The notes: generated by a model from the sequence alone, not told the origin. Counted from the first letter of the stretch, positions 12,166-21,320 are shown. The stretch: DNA of 64,000 nucleotides from Sinorhizobium shofinae (GCA_001704765.1 MBFK01000094.1:41327-105326), one strand, 5' to 3'. A program made the numbers and translations.

Positions 12166-13119
12166 TCAGTGCGCGCTCGCCAGTGTCTCGCCGATCAGCT
12201 TCAGGACGGCGTGGGCATCGATGCCGATGCAGGCCTCCTGGCTCGGCAGACCGTCCCAGGCATTCGGCGGGAAAAGCCGTCCGTCCGGCTTCTGGATGGT
12301 CTGGCCGTCTCCGATGCCGCCACACAGCACGCGAATCGCGCCGCTGCGGGTCCGGAACAATTCCGGTGCGACCACATAGGCGCAGGCGCAGCTGTCGTGA
12401 ACGACCATGCCGTCATCGACATGCTGCTCGTAGAAATCGATGTAGAACTGCGAGATGTCGGCGAGGAGCCGCGCCGCTTTGCCGCCGCGTTCGGCGATGT
12501 CGGCGAGCATGGCGCGCGTCATCACCGTTTGCGAGGTCACGTCAAGGCCGATGACCGTCACGGGCCATAGGGCGGTCATCACCGCGTCCGCTGCTTCCGG
12601 GTCACCATGGATATTGGCCTCGGCCGCCGGCGTGATGTTGCCGGGCACATCGAAGGCGCCGCCCATGATCACCACAGCCTTTACGAGGCCGGCGATCTCC
12701 GGGTCCTCATGCAATGCGCGCGCCAGATTGGTCATGCGGCCGACGGCGACGAGCGTCACCTCCGCTGGGTTGGCGCGCACCGTGTCGATGATGAAGCGAT
12801 GGGCCGGCCGGTGATCGAGCGGCAGGTCGATCACGTGCGGCACGTCGATATTGCCAAGCCCGTCGTCGCCGTGAATCCCAGTCGGCCAGTCGATATGCGG
12901 CCGGTCGGGATTGAACAACTCGCCGAGGCCCTTGGCGACTGGCGCGCCAATGCCCCAGGCCTGCTTCAGAAAGAGGGCGTTGCGCGTCGTCGTCTCGATG
13001 GAGGCGTTGCCGAACACCGACGTGATGCCGATGAGGTCGATCTCAGGGTGCCGGTGCAGGAAGAGAAGCGCCATCGCGTCGTCGACGCCGGGATCCGTAT
13101 CGAAAATAACCTTGTGCAT
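12166..13119 (-). CDS. Inosine/uridine-preferring nucleoside hydrolase family protein
   Basis: 317 residues from the ATG at 13119, which follows AGAAAGAAGA. The N-terminal calcium-binding signature KVIFDTDPGVDDAMALLF is complete, and the substrate-site segment VVIMGGAFDVPGNITPAAEANIHGDPEAADAVM and the late catalytic HDSCACAYV are present. The enzyme splits the N-glycosidic bond of ribonucleosides to ribose and base in the cytoplasm for salvage. Base preference (purine or pyrimidine) cannot be decided from the sequence. It stands alone between the exonuclease and the flavoenzyme, with about 70 to 110 bases on each side. Confidence 0.9.
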   Translation of the reverse strand: MHKVIFDTDPGVDDAMALLFLHRHPEIDLIGITSVFGNASIETTTRNALFLKQAWGIGAPVAKGLGELFNPDRPHIDWPTGIHGDDGLGNIDVPHVIDLPLDHRPAHRFIIDTVRANPAEVTLVAVGRMTNLARALHEDPEIAGLVKAVVIMGGAFDVPGNITPAAEANIHGDPEAADAVMTALWPVTVIGLDVTSQTVMTRAMLADIAERGGKAARLLADISQFYIDFYEQHVDDGMVVHDSCACAYVVAPELFRTRSGAIRVLCGGIGDGQTIQKPDGRLFPPNAWDGLPSQEACIGIDAHAVLKLIGETLASAH

Positions 13120-13231
13120 ATCGTCTTCTTTCTCTGGGGGATCTCCGCCCCATTTGCCTGAACCTGATCGTGTGCGTCGGGGCAATGGACAAGGAGCAGG
13201 CGAAAGTCAATCGGCTGGATTTCGTTCGCGG

Positions 13232-14467
13232 CTACTGGAAACGGCGGATGCTGAAGGGTTCGAGGTCGGCGCTGGCCCCCTTCGAGAGGAGAGCGGCAAC
13301 CTTTGCACCGGTGATCGCCGAGAGCGTCAGGCCGAGATGGCCGTGGCCGAAGGCCATGGCGATACGGGGATCCGACGGATGCAGGCTGATGACCGGTACC
13401 GAATCCGGTGTCGAGGGGCGCCTGCCCATCCATTCCTTGCCGCCGGTCTCCGGAAGGGCCGGAACATAGCGCCGCATAATCTGGCGCATCGCGGCAGCTC
13501 GCGCGTAGTTTGGGGGCGCCTCCGGCCGCGCCAGTTCCACGGCACCGCCGATTCGCAGGGCGTTGGCCAGTGGCGTCGCCACGAAGCCGTGCTCGGCGAA
13601 GAAGACCGGCATTTCCAGCCTAACTAGCGGGTTGGCGAAGGTGGTGTTGTAACCGCGTTCCGTTTCCAGCAGCACCTTCAGTCCAAGCTTGCGAACGAGC
13701 GTGCGCGACCACACGCCCGCGGCGATCACCACCTTGTCGAAGACGTGCCGTTCGCCGGTGTCGGCGACCACCGTGATTCCCTCGGGCCCTGGCTGCACGG
13801 CCTCGACGCCGGCTTCGACGAGCGTGCCGTATTGCCGGACATGGTGCTGCAGCTCGCGCAGCAGCTTCAGCGGATCGAGAAACGTCTGGTATCCGCTGCT
13901 GAAGACGCCTCCGGCGAAGGCGCCCTCGAGTGCGGGGACGCGGCCGCGGGCGGCGCGGGAGTCAAGGCGTTCGACGGCGAAGCCAAGAAGCCGGGCGGTT
14001 GCCTGCTTGTCTCGGAACGCGGCGTCGAGCGCAGCCTCGCTGTCGAAGATCGTAAGCGCTCCGGTCGGTCTCATATGGCCCGAAATGCCGCAGAGCCTCG
14101 CCATTGCCTGATGCGCGGCGAGAGCGTCGCGCATCAGGCCGAGCAGGGCCTGGCGGGAGCGCTTCACCTGGGCCGGCCGTGCCGCACTAAGGAAACGGAA
14201 GAGCCATGGGGCGAGGGCCGGCAGATCCTGCCAACGGAGCGTCAGGGGCCCGAGCGGATCGACGAGCCACTTCGGCGCCGCAAAGAGCATCTCTGGGCGG
14301 GCAATCGGGTCGATCTCCGGAACTGCGAGGATACCGGCATTGCCGACCGAGGCGGGCAGGCCGTCGACGTCCTTCTCGAAAACGGTGACCGCGTGACCCT
14401 CGGCGATGAGATGGGCCGCCGAGGCGCAGCCGATGATTCCCGCTCCGACTATTCCGATACGCGCCAT
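13232..14467 (-). CDS. FAD-dependent oxidoreductase of the D-amino-acid oxidase/dehydrogenase family
   Basis: 411 residues. The N-terminal dinucleotide fold IGIVGAGIIGCASAAHLIAEGH is complete, and the C-terminal FAD contact MAFGHGHLGLTLSAITG matches DadA-like D-amino acid dehydrogenases, as does GKEWMGRRPSTPDSVPVI. Such enzymes oxidise D-amino acids or cyclic imino acids such as D-hydroxyproline to the keto or imino product at the membrane face. The substrate is unknown. Directly upstream of its ATG is a perfect 24-base tandem duplication, possibly a doubled control site. Confidence 0.82.
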   Translation of the reverse strand: MARIGIVGAGIIGCASAAHLIAEGHAVTVFEKDVDGLPASVGNAGILAVPEIDPIARPEMLFAAPKWLVDPLGPLTLRWQDLPALAPWLFRFLSAARPAQVKRSRQALLGLMRDALAAHQAMARLCGISGHMRPTGALTIFDSEAALDAAFRDKQATARLLGFAVERLDSRAARGRVPALEGAFAGGVFSSGYQTFLDPLKLLRELQHHVRQYGTLVEAGVEAVQPGPEGITVVADTGERHVFDKVVIAAGVWSRTLVRKLGLKVLLETERGYNTTFANPLVRLEMPVFFAEHGFVATPLANALRIGGAVELARPEAPPNYARAAAMRQIMRRYVPALPETGGKEWMGRRPSTPDSVPVISLHPSDPRIAMAFGHGHLGLTLSAITGAKVAALLSKGASADLEPFSIRRFQ

Positions 14468-14486
14468 GATCCCGCCTGTCCCTCAA

Positions 14487-14534
14487 ATTGAGAATTGCCG
14501 CTTCGTTTTTATTGAGAATTGCCGCTTCGTTTTT
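14487..14534. repeat. Perfect 24-base tandem direct repeat, two copies
   Basis: Copies at 14487-14510 and 14511-14534 are identical and directly adjacent; each begins attgagaattgccgc and ends in a run of five T. They lie 20 to 67 bases upstream of the ATG of the D-amino-acid-oxidase-like gene (minus strand), in its promoter or leader. This may be a recent duplication of a regulator binding site or plain slippage. Confidence 0.9.
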
Positions 14535-14719
14535 AGTGATGGCGGGCAGGAGAGCAAGGGTCTTGCGTCTGTCCCTGCATCAATTCGCTCGCGACATGGC
14601 GCCATCCTCCGAAGCGTCGGCGACCTGTTTCTTCTGGAACAGGGCTGGCCAGCCGACCGTGGCAATATACACGCAAGGATGGGGTTATACCATTCTGGCT
14701 CAACCAGGGAGGAAATGGC

Positions 14720-15013
14720 ATGCGTATGTGCATACTCGTTTCCATCGTTGCGATCGGCGCTGCCTCGTTTGCAGAATCGTCAGTCGCACAAAGCACCAAA
14801 GGCGGTCAGGGCGGAGGACGGAGCGCATCAGAGCACAGTGGTGACTAGTATGCCGGTACCTACAACAATTATCCGAAGCGCCGCATCTCCGTCGTGCCCA
14901 CCTCTGGGGCATATTGCATTGAGCGACGCAGACGCTGGGTCGATGCGTGGGGCAACGTCCAGGTCTCCCCGCATCGCGAATGTCGCGACCGTCGCCACAT
15001 CGAGATCCGCTGA
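14720..15013 (+). pseudogene. Small exported protein interrupted by an in-frame amber codon
   Basis: An ATG at 14720 with a strong ribosome site (GGGAGGA) begins 42 codons reading MRMCILVSIVAIGAASFAES.., a plausible signal peptide (cut near SVA-QS) and a Gly/Ser linker. A TAG at 14846-14848 stops it, but the same frame stays open for 54 more codons (YAGTYNNYPKRRISVV, AYCIERRRRWVDAWGN, SPHRECRDRRHIEIR) up to TGA at 15011-15013. The second half reads like a folded domain with two cysteines, so the TAG looks like a nonsense mutation in a 97-residue secreted protein. I do not recognise the family. Readthrough or a sequencing error are the alternatives. Confidence 0.6.
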
Positions 15014-15172
15014 GCACGGCGCTGCGACGACGTCCCGGCGCTTGGCCGGGGCGTGCCTCTCTCGTTCCACATTTCACTTGTGGCTCTTCGCTTAAACTTT
15101 CCGAAAGGGTGTTTCGCCTATCTTCAATCCCGTTCTGGCTTTTTTGTATTTGCGTCCACAGCGGAGCCGCCT

Positions 15173-15820
15173 GTGAAGGCTATCTTAAGTAAATTGCGTC
15201 CTTCGAAGCGGCTCGTTGTGATCCTCACCGCGGCCTTTGCCGTCTCGGCCGCCTCCGGTGGCGCCGCCGTCTATGTGGGGCGCGACAGGCTCGTTGCGCG
15301 GCTGTCAGAGCCTTCCGCCTCCGGTCTCGAATGCACGATGCTCCGGACACTCAAGCTCGACCACCGCGGGCAGCGCTGGATCCGCATGCATGTGAAGACG
15401 GACAGGGCCGGCGGGCCTGACCGGGTCCGCACCGCGTTGCGCGTCGTCGGCGCACTTGCCAGCAAGGAAAAAGCCGACCTCTATCAGGTCGTCGTGCTCG
15501 ATGCGGCAGGCCCGGATGATCGCGCCGCGGTGCGCGGTACCGCGGTCGGCGCCGAAGTGCTTTTCGCGCCCGGTCCGCAGAGCGTGAAGGGCATGGACGA
15601 ACCCTTCCGCGCTTCCTACAACGACGGCACGGCCAATCCGGACGGCATGTTCCATGGCAAGGTGGTGAGCCTCGGGCTCGACGAGATCCGCGCCATCATG
15701 GCCAGGATGGACGATCGCTCGCTCTGCATTGATCCGGCTGCGGCTGACGCAGTAGGCGCGGAGGCTGCGGAAGCCAAGGAGCATCCGGCCGAGAGTGCGG
15801 AAGCGCATAGCGGCCACTGA
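15173..15820 (+). CDS. Membrane-anchored protein of unknown function
   Basis: 215 residues from a GTG at 15173, with GGAG upstream; the frame is open further upstream (to 15053), but that part is poor as protein. The N-terminus is a positively charged stretch and one hydrophobic helix (RLVVILTAAFAVSAASGGAAVYVG, residues 13-35), so the rest is probably periplasmic. The body carries two cysteines (LECTML, SLCIDP) that could pair, and the C-terminal 30 residues are Ala/Glu rich and low in complexity. I do not recognise a domain. No same-strand partner is close by. Confidence 0.65.
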   Translation: MKAILSKLRPSKRLVVILTAAFAVSAASGGAAVYVGRDRLVARLSEPSASGLECTMLRTLKLDHRGQRWIRMHVKTDRAGGPDRVRTALRVVGALASKEKADLYQVVVLDAAGPDDRAAVRGTAVGAEVLFAPGPQSVKGMDEPFRASYNDGTANPDGMFHGKVVSLGLDEIRAIMARMDDRSLCIDPAAADAVGAEAAEAKEHPAESAEAHSGH

Positions 15821-15853
15821 GCCCGCACCGCCGATCGTTCCCCGCCAAAACGA

Positions 15854-15880
15854 AAAGCCCGCCGCTTGCGCAATGGGCTT
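15854..15880. terminator. Possible bidirectional terminator between convergent genes
   Basis: An AAAGCCC / GGGCTT arm pair surrounds a GC-rich loop between the stop at 15820 and the lysS stop at 15908. There is no clear T run on either side, so the call is weak. Confidence 0.3.
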
Positions 15881-15907
15881 GTCCTGTCCGAGACCTATTC
15901 CTCCAGC

Positions 15908-17404
15908 TTAGTCGGCCTTGTGGCGACGGGCCGGGAAGAGAATGATGTCGCGGATCGACGGCGAATTGGTAAGCAGCATGATCAGCCGGTCGACGCCGAT
16001 GCCCAAGCCGCCGGCGGGCGGCATGCCCTGGTCCATGGCGTCGAGGAAGTCCTCGTCGAGCGTCTTTTCCTTCTCGCCGCGGGCGTGGGCCTGTTCCATC
16101 TGCTCGACCATGCGGGCGCGTTGCTCGACCGGATCGTTGAGCTCGGAGAAGGCGTTGCCGATCTCCCAGCCGTTGCAATAGGTCTCGAAGCGCTCGACGA
16201 GCCGCGGCTCGCCCGGCACCTCCTTGGCGAACGGGGAGATGTCCTTCGGGAAGTGGATGACGTGAGACGGCTGGATCAGCGTCGCTTCGACCTTCTCTTC
16301 GAAGATGAAGGCGAGGACCTCGCCCCAGGTGGCGTCCTTCTCGACCTCGAGGCCGGTGTTCCTCGCCGCTTCGCGGGCCTCCTCGTCGGTCTTTATCGCG
16401 AGGAAATCGATGCCGGTCGCATCCTTCACGGCTGCCGGCATCGAGACGCGCGGGAACGGTCCCTTGAAGGAGAGCTGCTTGTCGCCGAATTCGAACTCGG
16501 TCTTGCCATGGACAGCGAGCGCCAAGGTCTCGAACATGCGTTCGACGAGGCCCATCATGTCCTCGTAGTCCGCATAGGCCCAGTAGCACTCCATCATGGT
16601 GAATTCCGGGTTGTGCCGGGTGGAGACGCCTTCGTTGCGGAAGTTGCGGTTGATCTCGAAGACCTTGTCGGTAAGGCCCGAAACCAGAATCCGCTTCAGG
16701 TAAAGCTCGGGCGCGATGCGCAGGTACATGTCGAGCTTCAACGTGTTGTGATGCGTCTTGAATGGCTCGGCCGTCGCGCCGCCGTAGATCGGCTGCAGCA
16801 TCGGCGTTTCGACTTCCATGAAGCCCTCGTCCTCGAGGAAGCGGCGTAGACTCGAGACGATGCGGCTTCGTTGCAGGAAGCGCAGCTTCGATTCCTCGTT
16901 CACCATGATGTCGAGATAGCGCTTGCGGTAGCGCGTCTCGATGTCGGCAAGCCCGTGATACTTCTCCGGCATCGGCAGGAGCGACTTGCAGAGCATGGTG
17001 ATTTCCTTGGCGTTCACCGTCAGCTCGCCGCGCTTCGTGCGGCGTACCTCGCCGGTGACGCCGATGATGTCGCCGAGGTCGATCATCGGTAGGAGAGCGC
17101 GCGCTTCTTCCGGCGTCGTGTCCTTGTGCGAGAAGATCTGGATCTTGCCGGAGGCGTCATGGATATCCATGAACATGCCGGAATTGCGCGAGGAGAAGAC
17201 GCGGCCGGCGACCGTCGCCGTGTCGCCGCTTTCCGTATCGGGCTCCAGCCCGGCATATTTCTCGGCGAGCTCCGCGTTGGTCAGCGTGCGGTGGAAATGC
17301 GCCGGGTAGACGTCGCCGATCTGCTCGCGCAGGAGGTCGAGCTTCTGGGCACGCACTTCCGTGGCGTCGGAGGAAAGGCCAGCGGTTTCTGTCTTCTCGT
17401 TCAT
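15908..17404 (-). CDS. lysS: Lysyl-tRNA synthetase, class II
   Basis: 498 residues with an N-terminal OB-fold anticodon-binding domain (TVAGRVFSSRNSGMFMDIHD) and a class II catalytic core: motif 2 in FRNEGVSTRHNPEFTMMECYWAYADYEDMM and motif 3 in GGLGIGVDRLIMLLTNSPSIRDIILFP. Charges tRNA(Lys) with lysine. The length is usual for bacterial LysS. It starts ten bases after the gltX stop with AAGGAC ahead of its ATG, so the two synthetase genes form an operon on the minus strand. Confidence 0.96.
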   Translation of the reverse strand: MNEKTETAGLSSDATEVRAQKLDLLREQIGDVYPAHFHRTLTNAELAEKYAGLEPDTESGDTATVAGRVFSSRNSGMFMDIHDASGKIQIFSHKDTTPEEARALLPMIDLGDIIGVTGEVRRTKRGELTVNAKEITMLCKSLLPMPEKYHGLADIETRYRKRYLDIMVNEESKLRFLQRSRIVSSLRRFLEDEGFMEVETPMLQPIYGGATAEPFKTHHNTLKLDMYLRIAPELYLKRILVSGLTDKVFEINRNFRNEGVSTRHNPEFTMMECYWAYADYEDMMGLVERMFETLALAVHGKTEFEFGDKQLSFKGPFPRVSMPAAVKDATGIDFLAIKTDEEAREAARNTGLEVEKDATWGEVLAFIFEEKVEATLIQPSHVIHFPKDISPFAKEVPGEPRLVERFETYCNGWEIGNAFSELNDPVEQRARMVEQMEQAHARGEKEKTLDEDFLDAMDQGMPPAGGLGIGVDRLIMLLTNSPSIRDIILFPARRHKAD

Positions 17405-17414
17405 GGTCTTGTCC

Positions 17415-18872
17415 TTACTTTCCGCTGCCCACCATGGAGGCGACCACCTGCGCCGCCACCTTGAGGCGCTGGCGCGCTACGGCGCGGCCGAGCAGCTCCA
17501 TCGAATCGAAGAGCGGCAGCGAGCGCTGCGAACCGGATACGGCGACGAAGAGCGGCGCGACGACCGCCTTGAGCTTCTTGCCCATCCGCTCGGCACTGGC
17601 GCGCAGTTCCGCCTCGATCGATTCCTTGTTCCATTCGAGGATCTTTTCGAGATCCGGTTGAACGGTGTTCAGGACTTCGAGCATCTCCTCCGGCGAGGCC
17701 TTCACGCCGGCGAAGGCGGCAGGCTGCAGGCCGAGATCCGACTTGAAGAGGAAGGCCGCAAGGTCCGGCAGTTCGCCGAGCTTCGAGATGCGCGACTGCG
17801 AAAGCTTCAGTCCCTCCTTGAGGCGATCGTTCTCCGACGCCCAGGCGAAGACCCGCGCGGCGAACTCGTCCTCGGAGAGCTTCTCGCGGATCCAACGGGC
17901 GTTCAGCCAGTCGAGCTTCTGGATATCGAAGATCGCGCCGGCCTTCGACAGGTTTTCCGGATCGAACTTTTCCGCCAGTTCTTCGATCGTCAGCAGTTCT
18001 TCGCCCTCGGCGATCTGGATGAAGAACAGGCCGAGAAAGTTCATCAGCGCTTCCGGCAGGTAGCCGAGCGCCGTGTAATAGGAGATCGAGGTTGGATTCT
18101 TGCGCTTCGACAGCTTCGACTTGTCGGCGTTGCGCATCAGCGACAGGTGCATGAACTTCGGCGGTTCGAGGCCGAGATACTGATAGATCAGGATGTGCTT
18201 CGGCACCGAAGCGAGCCACTCCTCGCCGCGCGCGACATGGGTGATCTTCATCAGATGGTCGTCGACGACGTTCGCCATGTGATAGGTCGGCATGCCGTCG
18301 GCCTTCAAGAGCACCTGCATGTCGACGGCCTCCCACGGGATCTCGACATCGCCATAGACGCCGTCGTGGAACTTGCAGGAGCCTTCCGCCGGGATCTTCA
18401 TGCGCACGACATGCGGCTCGCCGGCGGCGACGCGCGAGGTTACTTCCTCGGCGGAGAGGCTGAGGCACAGGCCGTCATATTTCGGCGGCTTGCCGGCGGC
18501 GCGTTGCGCTTCGCGCATCTGCTCCAACCGTTCGGGCGTGCAGAAGCAACGGAAACCATGGCCGTTCTCGACGATCTTCTCGACAAACGGCCCGTAGATG
18601 TCCTTGCGGTCGCTCTGGCGATAGGGGCCGTGGGGGCCGCCGATATCCGGGCCTTCCGACCATTCCAGCCCGCACCATTTCAGTGCATCCAGCACCTTCT
18701 TCTCGAATTCCGGCGTCGAGCGCGTCGCATCGGTGTCCTCGATGCGGAGGATGAATTCGCCGCCGTGCTTCTTCGCGAAGAGGTAGTTGAACAGCGCGAT
18801 ATAGGCGGTGCCGACATGCGGTTCGCCGGTGGGGGAGGGTGCAATGCGTACCCGGACTGCAGAATCTGCCAT
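17415..18872 (-). CDS. gltX: Glutamyl-tRNA synthetase, class I
   Basis: 485 residues. The class I signature is APSPTGEPHVGTAY at residues 11-24 (HVGT in place of HIGH) and the KMSKS equivalent is KLSKRK near residue 250. The C-terminal helical anticodon-binding domain follows. Alphaproteobacteria commonly carry two GluRS enzymes, one of which also charges tRNA(Gln) for later transamidation; which of the two this is cannot be told here. First gene of the gltX-lysS pair. Confidence 0.95.
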   Translation of the reverse strand: MADSAVRVRIAPSPTGEPHVGTAYIALFNYLFAKKHGGEFILRIEDTDATRSTPEFEKKVLDALKWCGLEWSEGPDIGGPHGPYRQSDRKDIYGPFVEKIVENGHGFRCFCTPERLEQMREAQRAAGKPPKYDGLCLSLSAEEVTSRVAAGEPHVVRMKIPAEGSCKFHDGVYGDVEIPWEAVDMQVLLKADGMPTYHMANVVDDHLMKITHVARGEEWLASVPKHILIYQYLGLEPPKFMHLSLMRNADKSKLSKRKNPTSISYYTALGYLPEALMNFLGLFFIQIAEGEELLTIEELAEKFDPENLSKAGAIFDIQKLDWLNARWIREKLSEDEFAARVFAWASENDRLKEGLKLSQSRISKLGELPDLAAFLFKSDLGLQPAAFAGVKASPEEMLEVLNTVQPDLEKILEWNKESIEAELRASAERMGKKLKAVVAPLFVAVSGSQRSLPLFDSMELLGRAVARQRLKVAAQVVASMVGSGK

Positions 18873-19256
18873 GGTCTTTGCCCGTCTTGACGTGCTCTTG
18901 AGCCCTTGCCGGAGTGCCTACCAGCTGACGGGCGCGTATCTTATGGGAAGGAAGGCCCGCAAGGGTGCCGCCCAAGCGGTATCGGCGGGCAATTCCAGTC
19001 GGCAGGGGTGAGACCATAGAAAGTCCCGCATGTCAACGGAAAGAGGAAGGGGCGCTCTCTGTCTACCTCGCTGCCGAACAAGTATTGGAACGCTGACGGC
19101 GCGGCTGCATTATCCCCTCCGAGGACGCGGATTGTGGCAACCGGACGCGACGGAAGTGGAGAACACGGGAATTTTTCCGGTTTCTTCCCGTGGCCAACGA
19201 AATGGCAGGCGAGCTCCTGACCCGTCCAGCCCGCATCCTCGCTTACCTCCCGCAGC
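18873..19256. other. Intergenic stretch without a recognisable gene
   Basis: About 385 bases between the gltX start and the terC terminator. It must hold the gltX promoter. One small hairpin (ACGGGAA / TTCCCGT, around 19166-19192) is visible. Short open frames here lack ribosome sites and protein-like composition, and I see no tRNA cloverleaf. Confidence 0.5.
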
Positions 19257-19290
19257 AAGAGGCCCGCATTCGCGTGAATGCGGGCCTCTT
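19257..19290. terminator. Strong hairpin downstream of the TerC-family gene
   Basis: Perfect 15-base arms (AAGAGGCCCGCATTC and its complement) with the loop GCGT, starting 25 bases past the stop codon at 19315 on the minus strand. The arm ends in CTCTT rather than a long T run. Confidence 0.7.
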
Positions 19291-19314
19291 CGCAATGGGT
19301 CGCAATCGCGGCTG

Positions 19315-20070
19315 TTAATGCAGCTTCGTGGCCCGCTGCTTTCTCAGGCGCGCGTTGCGGGCGATCATGTTGAGCCCTTCGACCAACGCCGAGAAGGCCA
19401 TGGCGGCATAGACGTAGCCTTTCGGTACGTGGAAGCCCATGCCCTCGGCAATCAGCGTGGTGCCGATCATCAAGAGGAAAGCGAGCGCCAGCATCACGAT
19501 CGTCGGGTTTTTCTCGATAAAGTTCGCAAGCGGGCTCGCAGCCAGCAGCATGACGGTCACGGCGACGATGACGGCGACGACCATGATCGGCAGGTGCGGC
19601 GTCATGCCGACGGCGGTGATGATGCTGTCGACAGAGAAGACAAGGTCGAGAAGCAGGATCTGTCCGATCGCGGCCGCGAAACTGTTGATCGCCGAGCTTG
19701 CGATGAAGTCTTCGTCATGGTCGCTTGGATCGACGTTGTGGTGGATCTCCTTCGTTGCTTTCCAAACGAGGAAGAGCCCGCCGGCGATCAGAATCATGTC
19801 CTTCCAGGAAAATGCGTGAGCGAAGGCTTCGAAGACGGGCTGAGTCAGTTGAACGATCCAGGCGATGGTGCCGAGCAGCGCCAGCCGCATGACCAGCGCG
19901 AGGCCGATGCCGATACGGCGGGCGCTGACACGGTTTTCCGGCGGCAGTTTGTTGGTGAGGATGGAGATGAAGATGAGGTTGTCGATGCCGAGGACGACTT
20001 CCATCACAATGAGCGTAATGAGAGCGATCCAAGCCTCCGGGCTTTGAGCGAGCGTGAGGATTTCCTGCAT
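19315..20070 (-). CDS. TerC-family integral membrane protein
   Basis: 251 residues from [20 protein letters not shown]. Seven or so hydrophobic helices and the family's conserved acidic motifs: [20 protein letters not shown] (near residue 30) and [16 protein letters not shown] (near residue 140). The TerC/YkoY family includes manganese exporters and tellurite-resistance proteins; metal efflux at the inner membrane is the likeliest role but is not shown by the sequence. An upstream in-frame ATG at 20130 would add 20 poorly membrane-like residues and overlap a leader hairpin, so I prefer 20070. Confidence 0.85.
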   Translation of the reverse strand: MQEILTLAQSPEAWIALITLIVMEVVLGIDNLIFISILTNKLPPENRVSARRIGIGLALVMRLALLGTIAWIVQLTQPVFEAFAHAFSWKDMILIAGGLFLVWKATKEIHHNVDPSDHDEDFIASSAINSFAAAIGQILLLDLVFSVDSIITAVGMTPHLPIMVVAVIVAVTVMLLAASPLANFIEKNPTIVMLALAFLLMIGTTLIAEGMGFHVPKGYVYAAMAFSALVEGLNMIARNARLRKQRATKLH

Positions 20071-20099
20071 CGGCGAACTGTTCCTTTCAGACTGACAAT

Positions 20100-20135
20100 C
20101 ACTGATGTCGTGTCGAATCGACCCCAACATCAGTG
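20100..20135. promoter_or_regulatory. Inverted repeat in the leader of the TerC-family gene
   Basis: Nine-base arms CACTGATGT (20100-20108) and ACATCAGTG (20127-20135) with a further GTCG/CGAC pair inside, 30 bases upstream of the TerC-family start. It could be an mRNA stem in the 5' untranslated region or an operator. It does not match the yybP-ykoY manganese riboswitch as I know it. Confidence 0.5.
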
Positions 20136-20260
20136 AACGTCATCGGTTCCAACAAAACAGAGTGGAATGCGGGCGGTAACCGCGCACACTTTTCCCCTCC
20201 AGGGCGCGTCGTCACGCCAGGCTCGCCGCAGTATTTAAGGAGTAGCGCCGAAGTGGCAAG

Positions 20261-20284
20261 CGCTGCCGCGGTTTCGCGGCAGCG
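20261..20284. terminator. Hairpin downstream of the AraC-type regulator
   Basis: Perfect ten-base arms CGCTGCCGCG / CGCGGCAGCG with a GTTT loop, starting nine bases past the regulator's stop on the minus strand. On the plus strand it is followed by TTTT; on the minus strand the T run is absent. Confidence 0.6.
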
Positions 20285-20293
20285 TTTTACCGT

Positions 20294-21133
20294 TTACTGT
20301 TTTATCGGAACCCACATCTCGACGACGCCCATGCCGGAATCCGGGTCGAACCGCTCGTCGTAGCGTTCGATGAGATCGGGCGTATCGCCGTGCTCGAGAC
20401 CGGACTGCGGAAACCACGTTCCGAAGATCTGCTGGGCCGTGGTCGAGATCGCCGAGATGTGACCTCGATGCAGGAACACGGCATAGCGCTGCTTCGGCAG
20501 CTTCAAGGTGGAGAACCCATTCGGCAGTGCGTCCGCATCCTCGACTTCGACGGCCGCCATGTAGCGGAAGCTTCCGGCTTCGGCATCCGCATGGGTGCAG
20601 ACGCCATAGGCGACGTTGCCGCGCTGGCCCGGAATATGACCGAAATGGGTGTTGAAGCGTTGCCAGAGCGAAGGAATGCCTTCCGTGCGATTGTAAGCAT
20701 AGGTTTCTTCAAGGCCGGCGAGGAGTAGGGCAGGGCCCTCCTCAAAGCGCGGCGGTTCGATTTTCAGATTGCGCGTATCGTTCATCCTGATGGGCTCCAT
20801 CAATTCGATGTTGCGAACATGCCTTTGCTTGCGGATCGATTCGGGTGTCACGCCGAACTGCTCGCGAAAGGCACGGGTGAATGCCTCGTGCGAGCCGTAG
20901 CCCGCATCGAGCGCCACCTCGAGAATGGTGGAGTTGCCGTTCGCCAGCAGAAGCGCAGCCCAGCTCAGGCGACGCCCGCGGATATAGGCGCTGATCGAAC
21001 GGCCGGTCGACAGGCCGAAGACGCGCGACAAGTGATAGCGCGACAGGCCGGCGGAGTCGGCAATCTGCTCCAGCGTTATATCCTTCGCGAAATGGCTCTC
21101 GATGAACCAGATCGCCCGTCCGATGGCACTCAT
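20294..21133 (-). CDS. AraC-family regulator with GyrI-like effector domain
   Basis: 279 residues from MSAIGRAIWFIESHFAKDITL. Residues 1-105 form the double helix-turn-helix of AraC/XylS proteins (LEQIADSAGLSRYHLSRVF; ILEVALDAGYGSHEAFTRAFREQFG), and residues 130-279 resemble the GyrI/BmrR small-molecule-binding fold seen in Rob-like regulators. Domain order (DNA-binding first, ligand-binding second) is that of Rob. The upstream frame extension to 21322 is antisense to the neighbouring VOC remnant and is probably not translated. Likely responds to an amphipathic or cationic compound; target unknown. Confidence 0.85.
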   Translation of the reverse strand: MSAIGRAIWFIESHFAKDITLEQIADSAGLSRYHLSRVFGLSTGRSISAYIRGRRLSWAALLLANGNSTILEVALDAGYGSHEAFTRAFREQFGVTPESIRKQRHVRNIELMEPIRMNDTRNLKIEPPRFEEGPALLLAGLEETYAYNRTEGIPSLWQRFNTHFGHIPGQRGNVAYGVCTHADAEAGSFRYMAAVEVEDADALPNGFSTLKLPKQRYAVFLHRGHISAISTTAQQIFGTWFPQSGLEHGDTPDLIERYDERFDPDSGMGVVEMWVPIKQ

Positions 21134-21320
21134 GTTCACTCCCGTGGTAGACGACCTAGCTCTTACGGTTTTATCGGAGGGCGCGTTTGATCGCCGTTGC
21201 TCGATTGTGGGGAAATAGCGCCGCGCGTCGACGGCAAATTTGGCCCGCCGGCGCCGATTGCGTCCCAACAAACCGTCCGTCCGGCTCGACCAAGGGATTC
21301 CGTGGCCTACGTTCAAAGCC

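Noticed and set aside
17361..18890. Plus-strand frame opposite gltX (509 codons)
   Set aside because: Antisense to glutamyl-tRNA synthetase with intact signatures.
18873..19256. tRNA or small RNA gene in the gltX-terC gap
   Set aside because: No cloverleaf, no CCA end and no clear promoter/terminator pair; only a small isolated hairpin.
20230..20250. GGAGTAGCG, similar to a yybP-ykoY riboswitch core near the TerC-family gene
   Set aside because: It is on the plus strand while the TerC-family gene is on the minus strand, and the other conserved parts are missing.
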